Origin: JAZKDW01 sp040387375
GTDB lineage: Bacteria > Pseudomonadota > Gammaproteobacteria > Burkholderiales > Burkholderiaceae_D
DNA: 64,000 bases
Reading direction: 5' to 3'
NCBI GenBank assembly: GCA_040387375.1
Contig: JAZKDW010000024.1
Coordinates: forward strand, 186,001 to 250,000
Shown: in pieces, positions 19,223-27,885 of the stretch
Numbering within the stretch: the stretch's first letter is position 1
Layout of the letters: the number at the start of each line of letters is the position of its first letter
Notes under the pieces: model-generated
Databases searched by the model: none
The model's input: the letters and a program-made list of their open reading frames with translations, nothing else
What the model was told of the DNA's origin: nothing
Position numbers and translations under genes: made by a program

Positions 19223-20263
19223 ATGAAAATTGCCCAGGTCTCGCCACTATTTGAAAGAGTGCCGCCCAAAGCCTATGGCGGCACTGAACGGGTCATCTCC
19301 TACCTGACCGAAGAACTGGTCCGGCAGGGGCATGAGGTCACGCTGTTTGCCAGCGGCGACTCGATCACCGGCGCCCGGCTGGTGTCATCGATCAGCGAAA
19401 GTATTCGCGCCGACACGGCGGGACATTCATGGCTGGCCTATCACACGATACAGATGGACCAGGTGGCACAATTGGCGCCGGACTTCGATATGATTCATTT
19501 TCACACCGATTACCTGCATTTCCCGATCACCAGGACACTCGGCACGCCTTACCTGACAACCTTGCACGGAAGGCTGGATTTACCGGAACTGACGCCGCTG
19601 TACCGGCACTTCAGCGATGTGCCGCTGGCCTCCATCTCCAACAATCAGCGCCTGCCCTTGCCATGGGCGAACTGGCGCGGCACCGTTTATCACGGATTAC
19701 CGCCAGACCTGTATTCATTCCAGCCGAATCCGGAAAATTATTTTGCCTTTGTCGGCAGGGTTTCACCAGAAAAGCGGCTGGATCGCGCGATTGATATTGC
19801 TTTGCAATGCGGCCGTCCGCTGTATATTGCCGCCAAGATCGACAGGCTGGACCAGCCGTATTTCGATCAGGCCATCAAGCCCTTGCTGGCGCATCCGTTG
19901 ATCGAGTACATCGGCGAAGTCAGCGAACCGGAAAAACGCGACTTGCTGCAGCATGCCAGGGCGCTGCTGTTCCCGATCGACTGGCCCGAACCATTCGGAC
20001 TCGTCATGATCGAATCCTTTGCCTGTGGCACGCCGGTGATCGCCTATCGGCATGGTTCCATCCCGGAGATCGTGGAAGACGGCGTCACCGGCTTCACCGT
20101 GACAGACCAGGAGCAAGCAGTGCGCGCCGCCCGCAACATCGGATCGATCGACAGGAAACGCTGCCGCGAGGTTTTCGAGCGCCGCTTCACGGTGGCGCAC
20201 ATGGCGCAACAATACTTGCGCATTTATCGGCAGCAAAACATGTCCGGGAGCGCATCCATTTAA
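19223..20263 (+). CDS. Glycosyltransferase family 4
   Basis: The ATG at 19223 is chosen over TTG at 19202 because the family consensus begins MKIAQVSPLFE. The 346-residue protein has the GT-B layout: an N-terminal acceptor domain with a glycine-rich loop (PKAYGGTERV) and a C-terminal nucleotide-sugar domain with FVGRVSPEKRLDRAI and the EX7E-type region EPFGLVMIESFACGTPVI. It probably transfers a sugar from a nucleotide donor, but donor and acceptor are unknown. The glycogen-debranching-type gene follows after twelve bases, so the two probably act in one glucan or glycoside pathway. Confidence 0.85.
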   Translation: MKIAQVSPLFERVPPKAYGGTERVISYLTEELVRQGHEVTLFASGDSITGARLVSSISESIRADTAGHSWLAYHTIQMDQVAQLAPDFDMIHFHTDYLHFPITRTLGTPYLTTLHGRLDLPELTPLYRHFSDVPLASISNNQRLPLPWANWRGTVYHGLPPDLYSFQPNPENYFAFVGRVSPEKRLDRAIDIALQCGRPLYIAAKIDRLDQPYFDQAIKPLLAHPLIEYIGEVSEPEKRDLLQHARALLFPIDWPEPFGLVMIESFACGTPVIAYRHGSIPEIVEDGVTGFTVTDQEQAVRAARNIGSIDRKRCREVFERRFTVAHMAQQYLRIYRQQNMSGSASI

Positions 20264-20275
20264 ACGGAGTGTTCA

Positions 20276-22444
20276 ATGGTTGAAAAAATCCGACTCGGCG
20301 AGCAATGGTACATCCTCGCCACCTCTTCCCCCGCCGACGAACGGCGCCGTGTCTTGAAGCACAACGATACATTCGCATTGTTCGACCGCTTCGGCGATGT
20401 CCAATCGATCGGCCTGGGCGAGGAAGGCATCTACCACGGCGACACCTGCTTTCTTTCCCATCAGGAGTTGACCGTCGAGGGCGTGCGGCCGATGTTCCTG
20501 AACTCGACGGTGAAGGATGACAATGGCCTTCTCACCGTCGAACTGATGAACCCCGACCTGCACCCGGAAGGGAAACGCTTCATTCCGAAGGGCGTCATTC
20601 ATGTGTTCAGGGCCAAGCTGCTGTGGAACCATGCGTGTTACGAACATATCCGCGTCGTCAACTACGGACTCGAATCACATCGACTGTCGCTGGGGATCGA
20701 GTTCGGGGCGGATTACAAGGATATTTTCGAAGTACGCGGTTTCCAGAGAACCCGGCGCGGCGAAATGCTGCCGCCCGAGGTCGAAGAAAATGCGCTGCTG
20801 CTGGGATATCGCGGCCTCGACCACGTCGTACGCAAAACGCGGATCACGTTTGAGCCGATGCCGGACTCGCTGACCGACTGCCGCGCCGATTTTGCGATGG
20901 ACCTGCCGCCCAAGGGCGAGTGGCACATTTATACGACGGTGCGTTGCGAACCGGACGAACCGGCGCCGGCCGAGCCGGTGGACTACTTCACCGCCTTCAC
21001 GCAGATCAATCGGGATATCGGCAGCCAGCTGCACGAGCGCTGCAAGATCGTCACCTCCAATCCCCTGTTCAACAACTGGATCGCCCGATCGACGGCGGAC
21101 CTGGTAATGCTGACCACCGATCTGGCGCAAGGCCCGTACCCGTTTGCCGGCTTGCCGTGGTACTCGACCACGTTCGGCCGCGACGGCATCTTGACCGCGC
21201 GCGAATGCCTGTGGAACGATCCCACGCTGGCCAGGGGCGTGCTGGCATTCCTGGCGGCGACGCAAGCCACCGAACTCGATCCCGCGCGCGACGCCGAACC
21301 GGGCAAGATCCTGCATGAAGCGCGCCAGGGCGAGCTGGCCGCCCTCGACGAGACGCCATTCCGCTTGTACTACGGCACGGTGGATGCGACACCGCTGTTC
21401 ATCAGCCTGGCCGGCGCCTATTACGAACGCACGGGCGATCTCGAATTCATTCGCAGCATCTGGAGCAACATTCGCAACGCGCTGTGCTGGATCGACAATT
21501 ACGGCGACCAGGACCACGACGGTTTTGTTGAATACGCGTGCCACAGCGACAAGGGATTGACGCAGCAAGGCTGGAAGGATTCACATGACTCGGTGTTTCA
21601 TAAAGATGGCCGGATCGCCGACGCGCCGATCGCCTTGTGCGAGGTACAGGGTTATGTCTATGAAGCGAAATTGCAGGCAGCGCAACTGGCCAGCCTGCTC
21701 GGCGAACCGGTGCTGGCGCGCGAGCTCAAGCACGCGGCAACGCAACTCAAGACGCGCTTCAACGAGGTCTTCTGGTGCGAGGAAATCGGTTCTTATGCGC
21801 TGGCTCTCGACGGCAACAAAAAGCAATGTGCGGTGGCTTCCTCCAATGCGGGCCACACCTTATGGTCCGGCATTGCCACCCATGCGCGGGCGGCGCTGAT
21901 CGCCGACCAGCTGCTGAAGGAAGAGTTTTTTTGCGGCTGGGGCATACGCACCATTCCGCTCAAGGAAGTCCGCTACAACCCGATGGCCTATCACAATGGC
22001 TCCGTATGGCCGCATGACAATGCACTGATTGCAGAGGGCATGGCACGCTACGGTTTCACCGCCAAAGCGATGGCGGTTTTCAGTGCGCTGTCTGACGCCA
22101 GCCTGTTCATGGACCAGCACCGCATGCCGGAACTGTTTTGCGGATTTGCAAAACGACCGGACGAAGGCCCCACGCTGTATCCGGTTGCCTGCTCGCCCCA
22201 GGCATGGGCCGCGGCCAGTGTCTTTTACCTGCTGCAGGCTTGCCTGGGACTGTCGTTCGACCCGAAAAAACCGGAAATCCGCTTCCGTCATCCGCGCCTG
22301 CCACCCTTCCTCGACACGGTGGAGCTGCACGACCTGTCCATCGGCGGCGCGACGCTCGACCTGCTGCTGCAACGTTATGCCAATAATGTGGGGGTGAACA
22401 TCGTGCGCAAGAAAGGAAATGCGGAAGTGGTTGTCGTCGCATGA
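20276..22444 (+). CDS. Amylo-alpha-1,6-glucosidase / glycogen debranching family enzyme
   Basis: A 722-residue protein with an N-terminal beta-sandwich (GDE_N-type, residues 20-225) and an (alpha/alpha)6 catalytic barrel (residues 270-690). The substrate-side motif WYSTTFGRDGIL is near residue 295 and EYACHSDKGLTQQGWKDS near 420. The family hydrolyses alpha-1,6 branches or related glucosidic links. ATG at 20276 has GGAG about six bases upstream. Co-transcribed with the preceding glycosyltransferase. Confidence 0.88.
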   Translation: MVEKIRLGEQWYILATSSPADERRRVLKHNDTFALFDRFGDVQSIGLGEEGIYHGDTCFLSHQELTVEGVRPMFLNSTVKDDNGLLTVELMNPDLHPEGKRFIPKGVIHVFRAKLLWNHACYEHIRVVNYGLESHRLSLGIEFGADYKDIFEVRGFQRTRRGEMLPPEVEENALLLGYRGLDHVVRKTRITFEPMPDSLTDCRADFAMDLPPKGEWHIYTTVRCEPDEPAPAEPVDYFTAFTQINRDIGSQLHERCKIVTSNPLFNNWIARSTADLVMLTTDLAQGPYPFAGLPWYSTTFGRDGILTARECLWNDPTLARGVLAFLAATQATELDPARDAEPGKILHEARQGELAALDETPFRLYYGTVDATPLFISLAGAYYERTGDLEFIRSIWSNIRNALCWIDNYGDQDHDGFVEYACHSDKGLTQQGWKDSHDSVFHKDGRIADAPIALCEVQGYVYEAKLQAAQLASLLGEPVLARELKHAATQLKTRFNEVFWCEEIGSYALALDGNKKQCAVASSNAGHTLWSGIATHARAALIADQLLKEEFFCGWGIRTIPLKEVRYNPMAYHNGSVWPHDNALIAEGMARYGFTAKAMAVFSALSDASLFMDQHRMPELFCGFAKRPDEGPTLYPVACSPQAWAAASVFYLLQACLGLSFDPKKPEIRFRHPRLPPFLDTVELHDLSIGGATLDLLLQRYANNVGVNIVRKKGNAEVVVVA

Positions 22445-22457
22445 GGATGCTTTTATT

Positions 22458-22515
22458 TGCATCGTATTTAATGCATGTATTGATTTTGGCCTCAATGTGC
22501 ATTATATTTGATGCA
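22458..22515 (+). promoter_or_regulatory. hipBA promoter with two TGCAT-N8-ATGCA operators
   Basis: Two identical inverted repeats, TGCAT-N8-ATGCA, lie at 22458-22475 and 22498-22515, 40 bases apart (about four helical turns). TTGATT (22480-22485) and TATATT (22503-22508), separated by 17 bases, form a good sigma-70 promoter. The -10 box sits in the spacer of the second operator, whose last base is the A of the hipB start codon. The design matches the known HipB operator plan (five-base arms, eight-base spacer) with different arm sequence. Confidence 0.8.
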
Positions 22516-22775
22516 TGGAACTGGAAAAAATAGGATTATTAATACGTGATGCCCGCAGAGCCCGGAAATTGAGCCAGGAAGACCTCGGCCGCCCGCTCGG
22601 CATGAGCAGGGCCACGATTTCCGGCATTGAAACCGGCAGGATCAACGAAGTCGGCGTGCGCAAGCTGATGGCTGTCTGCGCATCGCTCGGCCTCGAGCTG
22701 CTTGCCGCGCCGCGCCGCAAGTATCCGACTTTACAGGAATTGCGCGAGCAGAATCATGCAAAAAATCGCGGTTAA
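22515..22775 (+). CDS. hipB: HipB-type antitoxin (Xre family)
   Basis: An 86-residue protein with a helix-turn-helix of the Xre/Cro type at about residues 18-40 (LSQEDLGRPLGMSRATIS followed by IETG). It would neutralise HipA and repress its own operon through the two upstream palindromes. There is no Shine-Dalgarno sequence before the ATG, and the predicted transcription start lies on or next to it. The gene overlaps hipA by 20 bases. Confidence 0.88.
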   Translation: MELEKIGLLIRDARRARKLSQEDLGRPLGMSRATISGIETGRINEVGVRKLMAVCASLGLELLAAPRRKYPTLQELREQNHAKNRG

Positions 22776-23970
22776 TGTATTTGCTTCCGGCACGGTGTCC
22801 GGCGCCATTACCCGCAGCGACATCGAGCGTGATACCTTCCTGTTCGCCTATGACCGCGCCTGCGTCGATGACAGCGCGGTCTCCCTGACCATGCCGGTGG
22901 TGCCCGACCAGTACGATTCGATGGGAACCGTACACCCTATTTTTGAAATGAATTTGCCGGAAGGCCTGTTGCGGCACAAGCTGGAACTGATGTTTTCCAA
23001 AGTCATTCCGCATTTCGACGCCTTGTCCCTGCTGGAGCTGATCGGCAAGTCCCAGATCGGCAGGCTGCGTTATGCGGCAATCGGCTCCGCGCTCGAGGAA
23101 GTGCCGGTGCAAAACGTCCAGAAACTGCTGGCCTACAAGGGTGCGGACGATCTTTTCGACGATCTGATGGAACGTTTTGCCGTCTATTCCGGCATTTCGG
23201 GCATGCAGCCCAAGGTACTGATCCGCGCCGACACGCCGATGGACAGGATCACGCACAAGGGTGCAACGCATATCGTCAAAAGTTTTAATCCGAAAGAATT
23301 TCCGGAACTCGCCGCCAACGAATTTTTCTGCATGCAGGCGTCCCGTCATGCAGGCCTGCCGACCGCAGCGGTGCAACTGGCGGATAACCGGAAACTGCTG
23401 GTGGTTGATCGTTTCGATCTTGGCGCCGAAGGCCGTTATCTTGGCTTCGAGGATTTTTGCGTGCTCAGCGGCATGCGCGCCGGCGGCCGCTACAACGCAT
23501 CGTATGAAGAGGTCGCCGCAAGGATTGCGCAGTTCGTTGCGCCTGAGCGGCATGCGGAATCGATGGAGCATTTTTTCGGCGCCGTGGCGCTTGCCTGCGC
23601 AGTGCGCAATGGCGACGCGCATCTGAAAAACTTCGGTATCCTGTACAACCGGCCCGGTGACGACGTGCGGCTGGCGCCTATTTATGACATGTTGTCGACC
23701 AAACCCTACCTGCCGAAAGATGTGATGGCGCTGGAGTTGGCAGGCACCAAGTCCTACCCTGACCGGAAGCAGCTGGTCAACTTCGGACGGGTTGCCTGCA
23801 AGCTGTCCCAGGGCCGCGTGACGGCGATACTCACACAGGTCGCCGGGGGTGTCCTGCAAGCGAGCGCCGACATGAAAAAATACGCGGGCAGACATGCGGA
23901 TTTCAAACCGGCTGCCGAGCATCTGGCAGCGGTTTTCAAGTTTGGGCTGGCCGAATCCGGACTACAGTAA
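22756..23970 (+). CDS. hipA: HipA-type serine/threonine kinase toxin
   Basis: ATG at 22756 gives a 404-residue protein and is preferred to an earlier in-frame start at 22702, which would overlap most of the hipB C-terminus. HipA features are present: the SGMQPKVL ATP-loop motif near residue 150, the catalytic loop NGDAHLKNFGIL near residue 285 and the metal-binding YDMLS near 309. Classical HipA phosphorylates glutamyl-tRNA synthetase and induces dormancy; the substrate here is unproved. All kinase motifs look intact, so the toxin should be functional. Confidence 0.88.
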   Translation: MQKIAVNVFASGTVSGAITRSDIERDTFLFAYDRACVDDSAVSLTMPVVPDQYDSMGTVHPIFEMNLPEGLLRHKLELMFSKVIPHFDALSLLELIGKSQIGRLRYAAIGSALEEVPVQNVQKLLAYKGADDLFDDLMERFAVYSGISGMQPKVLIRADTPMDRITHKGATHIVKSFNPKEFPELAANEFFCMQASRHAGLPTAAVQLADNRKLLVVDRFDLGAEGRYLGFEDFCVLSGMRAGGRYNASYEEVAARIAQFVAPERHAESMEHFFGAVALACAVRNGDAHLKNFGILYNRPGDDVRLAPIYDMLSTKPYLPKDVMALELAGTKSYPDRKQLVNFGRVACKLSQGRVTAILTQVAGGVLQASADMKKYAGRHADFKPAAEHLAAVFKFGLAESGLQ

Positions 23971-23975
23971 TGCCG

Positions 23976-24017
23976 CCTGGCGTTTCCTGCCCCGGCTGGA
24001 ACAGGAAACGCATCAGG
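23976..24017. terminator. Bidirectional hairpin between hipA and tctC
   Basis: GCGTTTCCTG (23980-23989) pairs perfectly with CAGGAAACGC (24002-24011) over a 12-base loop, and outer CCTG/CAGG arms extend it with a small bulge. It lies exactly between two convergent genes and could end transcription from both sides, although no long T run follows. Confidence 0.6.
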
Positions 24018-24022
24018 GGTAA

Positions 24023-25030
24023 TTAATCGATCTTGGCGCCGGACGCCTTGACCACGGCTGCGTACTTCTTCAGCTCTTTCGCGATCAGGGCTTCAAACTG
24101 TTCCGGCGTTGTCGGTGAAGGCTCGGCGCCCATTCTTGCCAAACGCTCCTTTACATCCGGCGCCTGCAGCGCTTTCACGATTTCCGCATTCAGCCGGGCG
24201 ACGATAGGCGCCGGTGTCTTGGCCGGGGCGAGCACGCCGAACCAGGTGTTGATGTCGAAGCTGCCCATTCCGTAAGCACGGCCTGCTTCGGCAATGGTCG
24301 GCAATTCCGGCAGGCTTGCGGCGCGGGTCTGGGTCGTGACCGCCAGCGGTTTGAGTTTGCCGGCACGGATATTCGGCGTCGCCGATGCGAGATTGTCAAA
24401 AATCAGGTCGGTCTGGCCGGCCAGCAAACCGAGCTGGGCTGGCGCCGCGCCGCTGTATGGAATATGGACCATGCTGACTTTTGCCATCGTCTTGAATAAC
24501 TCACCGGCCAGATGGCCGGCGCTGCCGTTGCCACCCGATGCGAAATTAAGCTTGCCGGGATTGGCTTTTGCGTATTTGATCAGATCAGTGACCGAGTTGA
24601 TGCCGAGGCGGGCCGCGGTATCGGTATTCAGCACCAGCACATTCGGCACGCTCGCCAGCAAGGTGATCGGCGCGAAATCCTTCACCGCGTCGTACGGCAT
24701 CTTTGCATAAAGCGATGGATTGATCGCATGGGTGGCGACGGCGCCGATCGTGATCGTGTAGCCGTCGGGTGCGGATTTCGCCGCCAGGTCGGCGCCGATG
24801 TTGCCGCCCGCGCCCGGCTTGTTCTCGACCACAACCGGCTGCCCCAGGCCGTCTTTCATCTTGTCGGCCACCATGCGGGCGACGGCATCGAGCGGACCGC
24901 CGGGAGGATATGGCACGATGAACCTGATCGGCTTGACGGGATAGGTCTGGGCGATGGCGACCGGTGCGAATGCCGCGCCGGCCAACAGGGAAGCGGTGAC
25001 GAAAATTTGCTTGATGATGGATTTTTTCAT
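24023..25030 (-). CDS. Bug/TctC-family periplasmic solute receptor
   Basis: A 335-residue protein with a signal peptide cleaved near AIA-QTYP (residue 27) and the family hallmarks YPVKPIRFIVPYPPGGPLD and NKPGAGGNIGAD. Such receptors bind carboxylates or other small organic anions. There are no tctA/tctB membrane genes beside it, so it is one of the many orphan receptors of betaproteobacteria. The EamA transporter lies just upstream on the same strand, 71 bases away. Confidence 0.9.
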   Translation of the reverse strand: MKKSIIKQIFVTASLLAGAAFAPVAIAQTYPVKPIRFIVPYPPGGPLDAVARMVADKMKDGLGQPVVVENKPGAGGNIGADLAAKSAPDGYTITIGAVATHAINPSLYAKMPYDAVKDFAPITLLASVPNVLVLNTDTAARLGINSVTDLIKYAKANPGKLNFASGGNGSAGHLAGELFKTMAKVSMVHIPYSGAAPAQLGLLAGQTDLIFDNLASATPNIRAGKLKPLAVTTQTRAASLPELPTIAEAGRAYGMGSFDINTWFGVLAPAKTPAPIVARLNAEIVKALQAPDVKERLARMGAEPSPTTPEQFEALIAKELKKYAAVVKASGAKID

Positions 25031-25101
25031 GGGTCGTTATTGAAGTTGCAATTGAATTCGGCGTCAAAGGCAGGAATTATAACTGGGACGGTCGGCCCGG
25101 C

Positions 25102-26004
25102 CTATGGGGAAGCTTTTTTTGCCTCGCGCATGCCGGCCCAGGCCGAGGCAGCGCCGCAGGCCGCGATCATCAGCATGCCAACCCAGGCCCACGAATCGGG
25201 CGCATGATGGAAAACAACCCAGCTCATGATCGCGGCGAAGCCGATCTGCGAATAGGTAAACGGCATCAGCGTGGCGGCGCCGGCGCTGCCGAAAGCGGTG
25301 ACTACCAGCAGGTGACCGATCGTGCCCAGCAGGCCCATGGCCAGCAATAACACGATGTGCAGCGGCGTAAGCGCATGCAGCACCGCGGGCAAGGTGTCGG
25401 CTTGCATCAACAGCAGTGGCGTCAGCGCCAGGGTTGCCGTCATGCCGGTATAAAACTGCGAGGTATGCGGATGGTCCATGGCGGCGATGCGGCTGGTGAG
25501 AAGGCTGTACGCTGCCAGGGTCATCATGGTTAACAGCGGCAGGACCACGGCCGCGCCGAACAGGCCGCTGCCGGGACGGATCACCACCAGCGTGCCGAGA
25601 AAACCGCCGAACACAAAGGCCCAGCGCAACGGACTCACCGACTCATAGCGCAGCAAGTGTGTGGCGGCCGTCACCAGCAAGGGCGCCAGCATGATGATGG
25701 CGGTGAACTCGGCCAGCGGCATCTGCCGCATGCCGTAGAAGCTCAGCGTGCTGGCGGTGACCAGCAAGGCGCCGCGCAGGATCTGGAAGCGCGGATGGGT
25801 GGCGCGCAAGCCGCGATGGCCGCGGGTGCTGAGTATGCACACGGCCATGATGGCGGTCTGGATCGCATACCGTGACCACATCACCAGGAAAGCGGACAGG
25901 AAACCCATGTACTTGGCGGCGCTGTCCATCATGGCGAACAGGAACGCTGCCAGCACGATCATGCTGATTGCCCTGGTTGTCCTGCGAGCCGTGCTGGAAT
26001 TCAT
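25102..26004 (-). CDS. EamA/DMT-family transporter
   Basis: The start at 26004 is preferred to 26094: it has AAGGA four bases upstream and gives a normal DMT length of about 300 residues, whereas the longer form adds a hydrophilic, unusual leader. Ten membrane segments in two EamA repeats are apparent. Substrate is unknown; family members export amino acids or metabolites. A palindrome at 26078-26095 lies about 75 bases before this start. Confidence 0.85.
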   Translation of the reverse strand: MNSSTARRTTRAISMIVLAAFLFAMMDSAAKYMGFLSAFLVMWSRYAIQTAIMAVCILSTRGHRGLRATHPRFQILRGALLVTASTLSFYGMRQMPLAEFTAIIMLAPLLVTAATHLLRYESVSPLRWAFVFGGFLGTLVVIRPGSGLFGAAVVLPLLTMMTLAAYSLLTSRIAAMDHPHTSQFYTGMTATLALTPLLLMQADTLPAVLHALTPLHIVLLLAMGLLGTIGHLLVVTAFGSAGAATLMPFTYSQIGFAAIMSWVVFHHAPDSWAWVGMLMIAACGAASAWAGMREAKKASP

Positions 26005-26077
26005 CGGTCCTTCCGTACGCTCATGACGCGGGTCCTTGGTTCTTTTTGTGCGCGGCGTGAAGTTGGGGTTTGCTGCG

Positions 26078-26095
26078 TGTGTAATATCATACACA
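26078..26095. promoter_or_regulatory. Palindrome TGTGTA-N6-TACACA
   Basis: A perfect six-base inverted repeat with a six-base AT-rich spacer lies between the EamA gene and the GIY-YIG gene. Its form resembles operators of GntR-type regulators, but no such regulator is in the window. Confidence 0.45.
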
Positions 26096-26191
26096 GGATG
26101 GTATCGCTCATGCCACGCTGAAGTTCGGAGTGATTCCCTTCCGCGGTCTGGCTCGATAATATTCTGATATTGAATTCACAACTTTCGTGAG

Positions 26192-26485
26192 ATGGAAAAG
26201 TCTTTCTACGTCTACATGCTTGGCAGCGCCCCTTATGGGACTTTATACATTGGCGTTACATCAAACCTGATCAAACGTGTTTGGGAACACCGGGAAGGTG
26301 CCGCCGATGGCTTTACGAAAAAGTATGGAATCAAGGAGCTTGTGTGGTTCGAGGCGCATGGCGATGCGATCTCCGCCATCATCCGGGAAAAGCAGCTCAA
26401 GAAATGGAATCGATCGTGGAAGATAGAGTTGATTCAGAGGGGGAATCCGGACTGGCGGGATTTGTATGAAGACATCGTGGGGTAA
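26192..26485 (+). CDS. GIY-YIG nuclease-fold small protein
   Basis: A 97-residue single-domain protein with the two strand motifs FYVYML and LYIGVTSNL, followed by a helix with Arg (KRVWEHREG) and a Glu (IREKQLKKW), as in YhbQ/UPF0213-like members. It may be a small DNA endonuclease, but cellular role is unknown. REP-like inverted repeats begin nine bases after its stop, an association seen often for such small genes. Confidence 0.88.
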   Translation: MEKSFYVYMLGSAPYGTLYIGVTSNLIKRVWEHREGAADGFTKKYGIKELVWFEAHGDAISAIIREKQLKKWNRSWKIELIQRGNPDWRDLYEDIVG

Positions 26486-26493
26486 GCTCACTC

Positions 26494-26579
26494 TGGATTC
26501 CCGCCTGCGCGGGAATGACGGTAGTAATTGAGACGACATTCGCTCTTACTACCGTCATTCCCGCGAACGCGGGAATCCA
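26494..26579. repeat. REP-like inverted pair
   Basis: Two arms of about 34 bases (26494-26527 and about 26546-26579) carry TGGATTCCCGC...GCGGGAATGACGGTAGTAA and its reverse complement around an 18-base loop. Each arm is itself a short palindrome. It belongs to the family also seen at 35540-35625 and 50933-51255. Confidence 0.9.
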
Positions 26580-26608
26580 TAACCCCTCTGCGCACGAATA
26601 GCGTCGCC

Positions 26609-27862
26609 CTAACTCACCCCAGTTTTCAACGCCTGCGCATTCAACCCCGCCACATTTTTATACGCATTCGAAATCTCCGCCAGCGCCTCATTGCTGATCA
26701 CATCCTCGATCTTGCCAAACGGCTTGCCCTCTGTAAGATCATGCACCACCTGAAGAATCGCATCCGGCGGCGCCTTGCGATTCATTAGCACGACGTTGGC
26801 GGTTGCCTTGCCGCGGATCTGGTCATACACCGTCAGCGCTTCCGCGGTGATGCCGAACCGCTTGAACTGTTCGACCAGACACGGCACATCGAGGATGGCC
26901 TGGCCGGCGCCGTTGGAGCCGCGCGGCACCATCGGATGGGCCGCATCGCCCAGCAGCGTGACGCGGTCGAAACTCCAGCGCGGCAGCGGATCCTGATCCA
27001 CCATCGGGTATTCGAGAATCAGATCGGTAGCCCTGATCATGGCCGGCACATCAAGCCAGTCGAAATGCCAGTCTTCGAACACCGGCAGGAAATCTTCCAT
27101 GCGGCCGCGATTGTTCCAGTCGCGCTGCGCCGGTTGCGGCGCTTCGATTTCCGCCACCCAGTTCATCAACTGGTTGCCGTCGGCGTCGATGGCGTCGCGG
27201 ATCGGGTAAATCACCATCTTCCCCACCGACAGCCAACCCGCGCGGACCATGCTGGCCCCGCTCAGGATCGGTTTCCATGGCACCGTGCCGCGCCACATGT
27301 TGATGCCGGAATAGCGCGGCGCGCCTTCATTCGGATAGAAAATCTTGCGCACTACGGAATGAATGCCATCGCACGAGACCAGCACCGATGCCCGCACCGG
27401 TTCACGGACCTGACCGCTGCCGTCTTCAAACCGCACCGTGACGCCATCGGCATCTTGGTCGAATCCAACGCAGCGATGGTCCTCGAGCACGGCATCCTGC
27501 CCCATGCGCTCACGCACGGCATTGAGCAGCACCGTCTGCAGGTCGCCGCGATGGATGGAAAATTGCGGCACCTTGTAACCGGCGTGTTTGCCGGCCGGCT
27601 CGCTGTAGACAAACTGCCCGAATTTATTAAAAAACGCCGACTCCTTTGTCTGAATGCCGACAGCGGCAAGCTGGTCGAGCAGACCCAGCCGCGCCAGCTC
27701 GCTGACCGCATGCGGCAATACATTAATACCGACGCCTAGCGGCCTGATCTGCGCCACAGCTTCGTACACGCGGCAGGAAATGCCGGCCTCATGCAAGCTC
27801 AACGCGAGCGTCAGTCCGCCTACGCCGGCGCCGACAATGGCGACTTCAACATCATTCTTCAT
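26609..27862 (-). CDS. FAD-dependent monooxygenase (aromatic hydroxylase type)
   Basis: A 417-residue class A flavoprotein hydroxylase. It has the FAD-binding GAGVGGLTLAL near residue 11, a DG motif (SCDGIHSVVRK near 165-175) and the GD motif LLGDAAHPMVPRGSNGAGQA near 305. Such enzymes hydroxylate aromatic or quinoid substrates with NAD(P)H. It is the last gene of a three-gene minus-strand unit (receptor, monooxygenase, monooxygenase); the preceding gene ends 23 bases upstream. The substrate is not identifiable. Confidence 0.85.
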   Translation of the reverse strand: MKNDVEVAIVGAGVGGLTLALSLHEAGISCRVYEAVAQIRPLGVGINVLPHAVSELARLGLLDQLAAVGIQTKESAFFNKFGQFVYSEPAGKHAGYKVPQFSIHRGDLQTVLLNAVRERMGQDAVLEDHRCVGFDQDADGVTVRFEDGSGQVREPVRASVLVSCDGIHSVVRKIFYPNEGAPRYSGINMWRGTVPWKPILSGASMVRAGWLSVGKMVIYPIRDAIDADGNQLMNWVAEIEAPQPAQRDWNNRGRMEDFLPVFEDWHFDWLDVPAMIRATDLILEYPMVDQDPLPRWSFDRVTLLGDAAHPMVPRGSNGAGQAILDVPCLVEQFKRFGITAEALTVYDQIRGKATANVVLMNRKAPPDAILQVVHDLTEGKPFGKIEDVISNEALAEISNAYKNVAGLNAQALKTGVS

Positions 27863-27885
27863 GCGGGATTTCCCTCAGGACAAGG

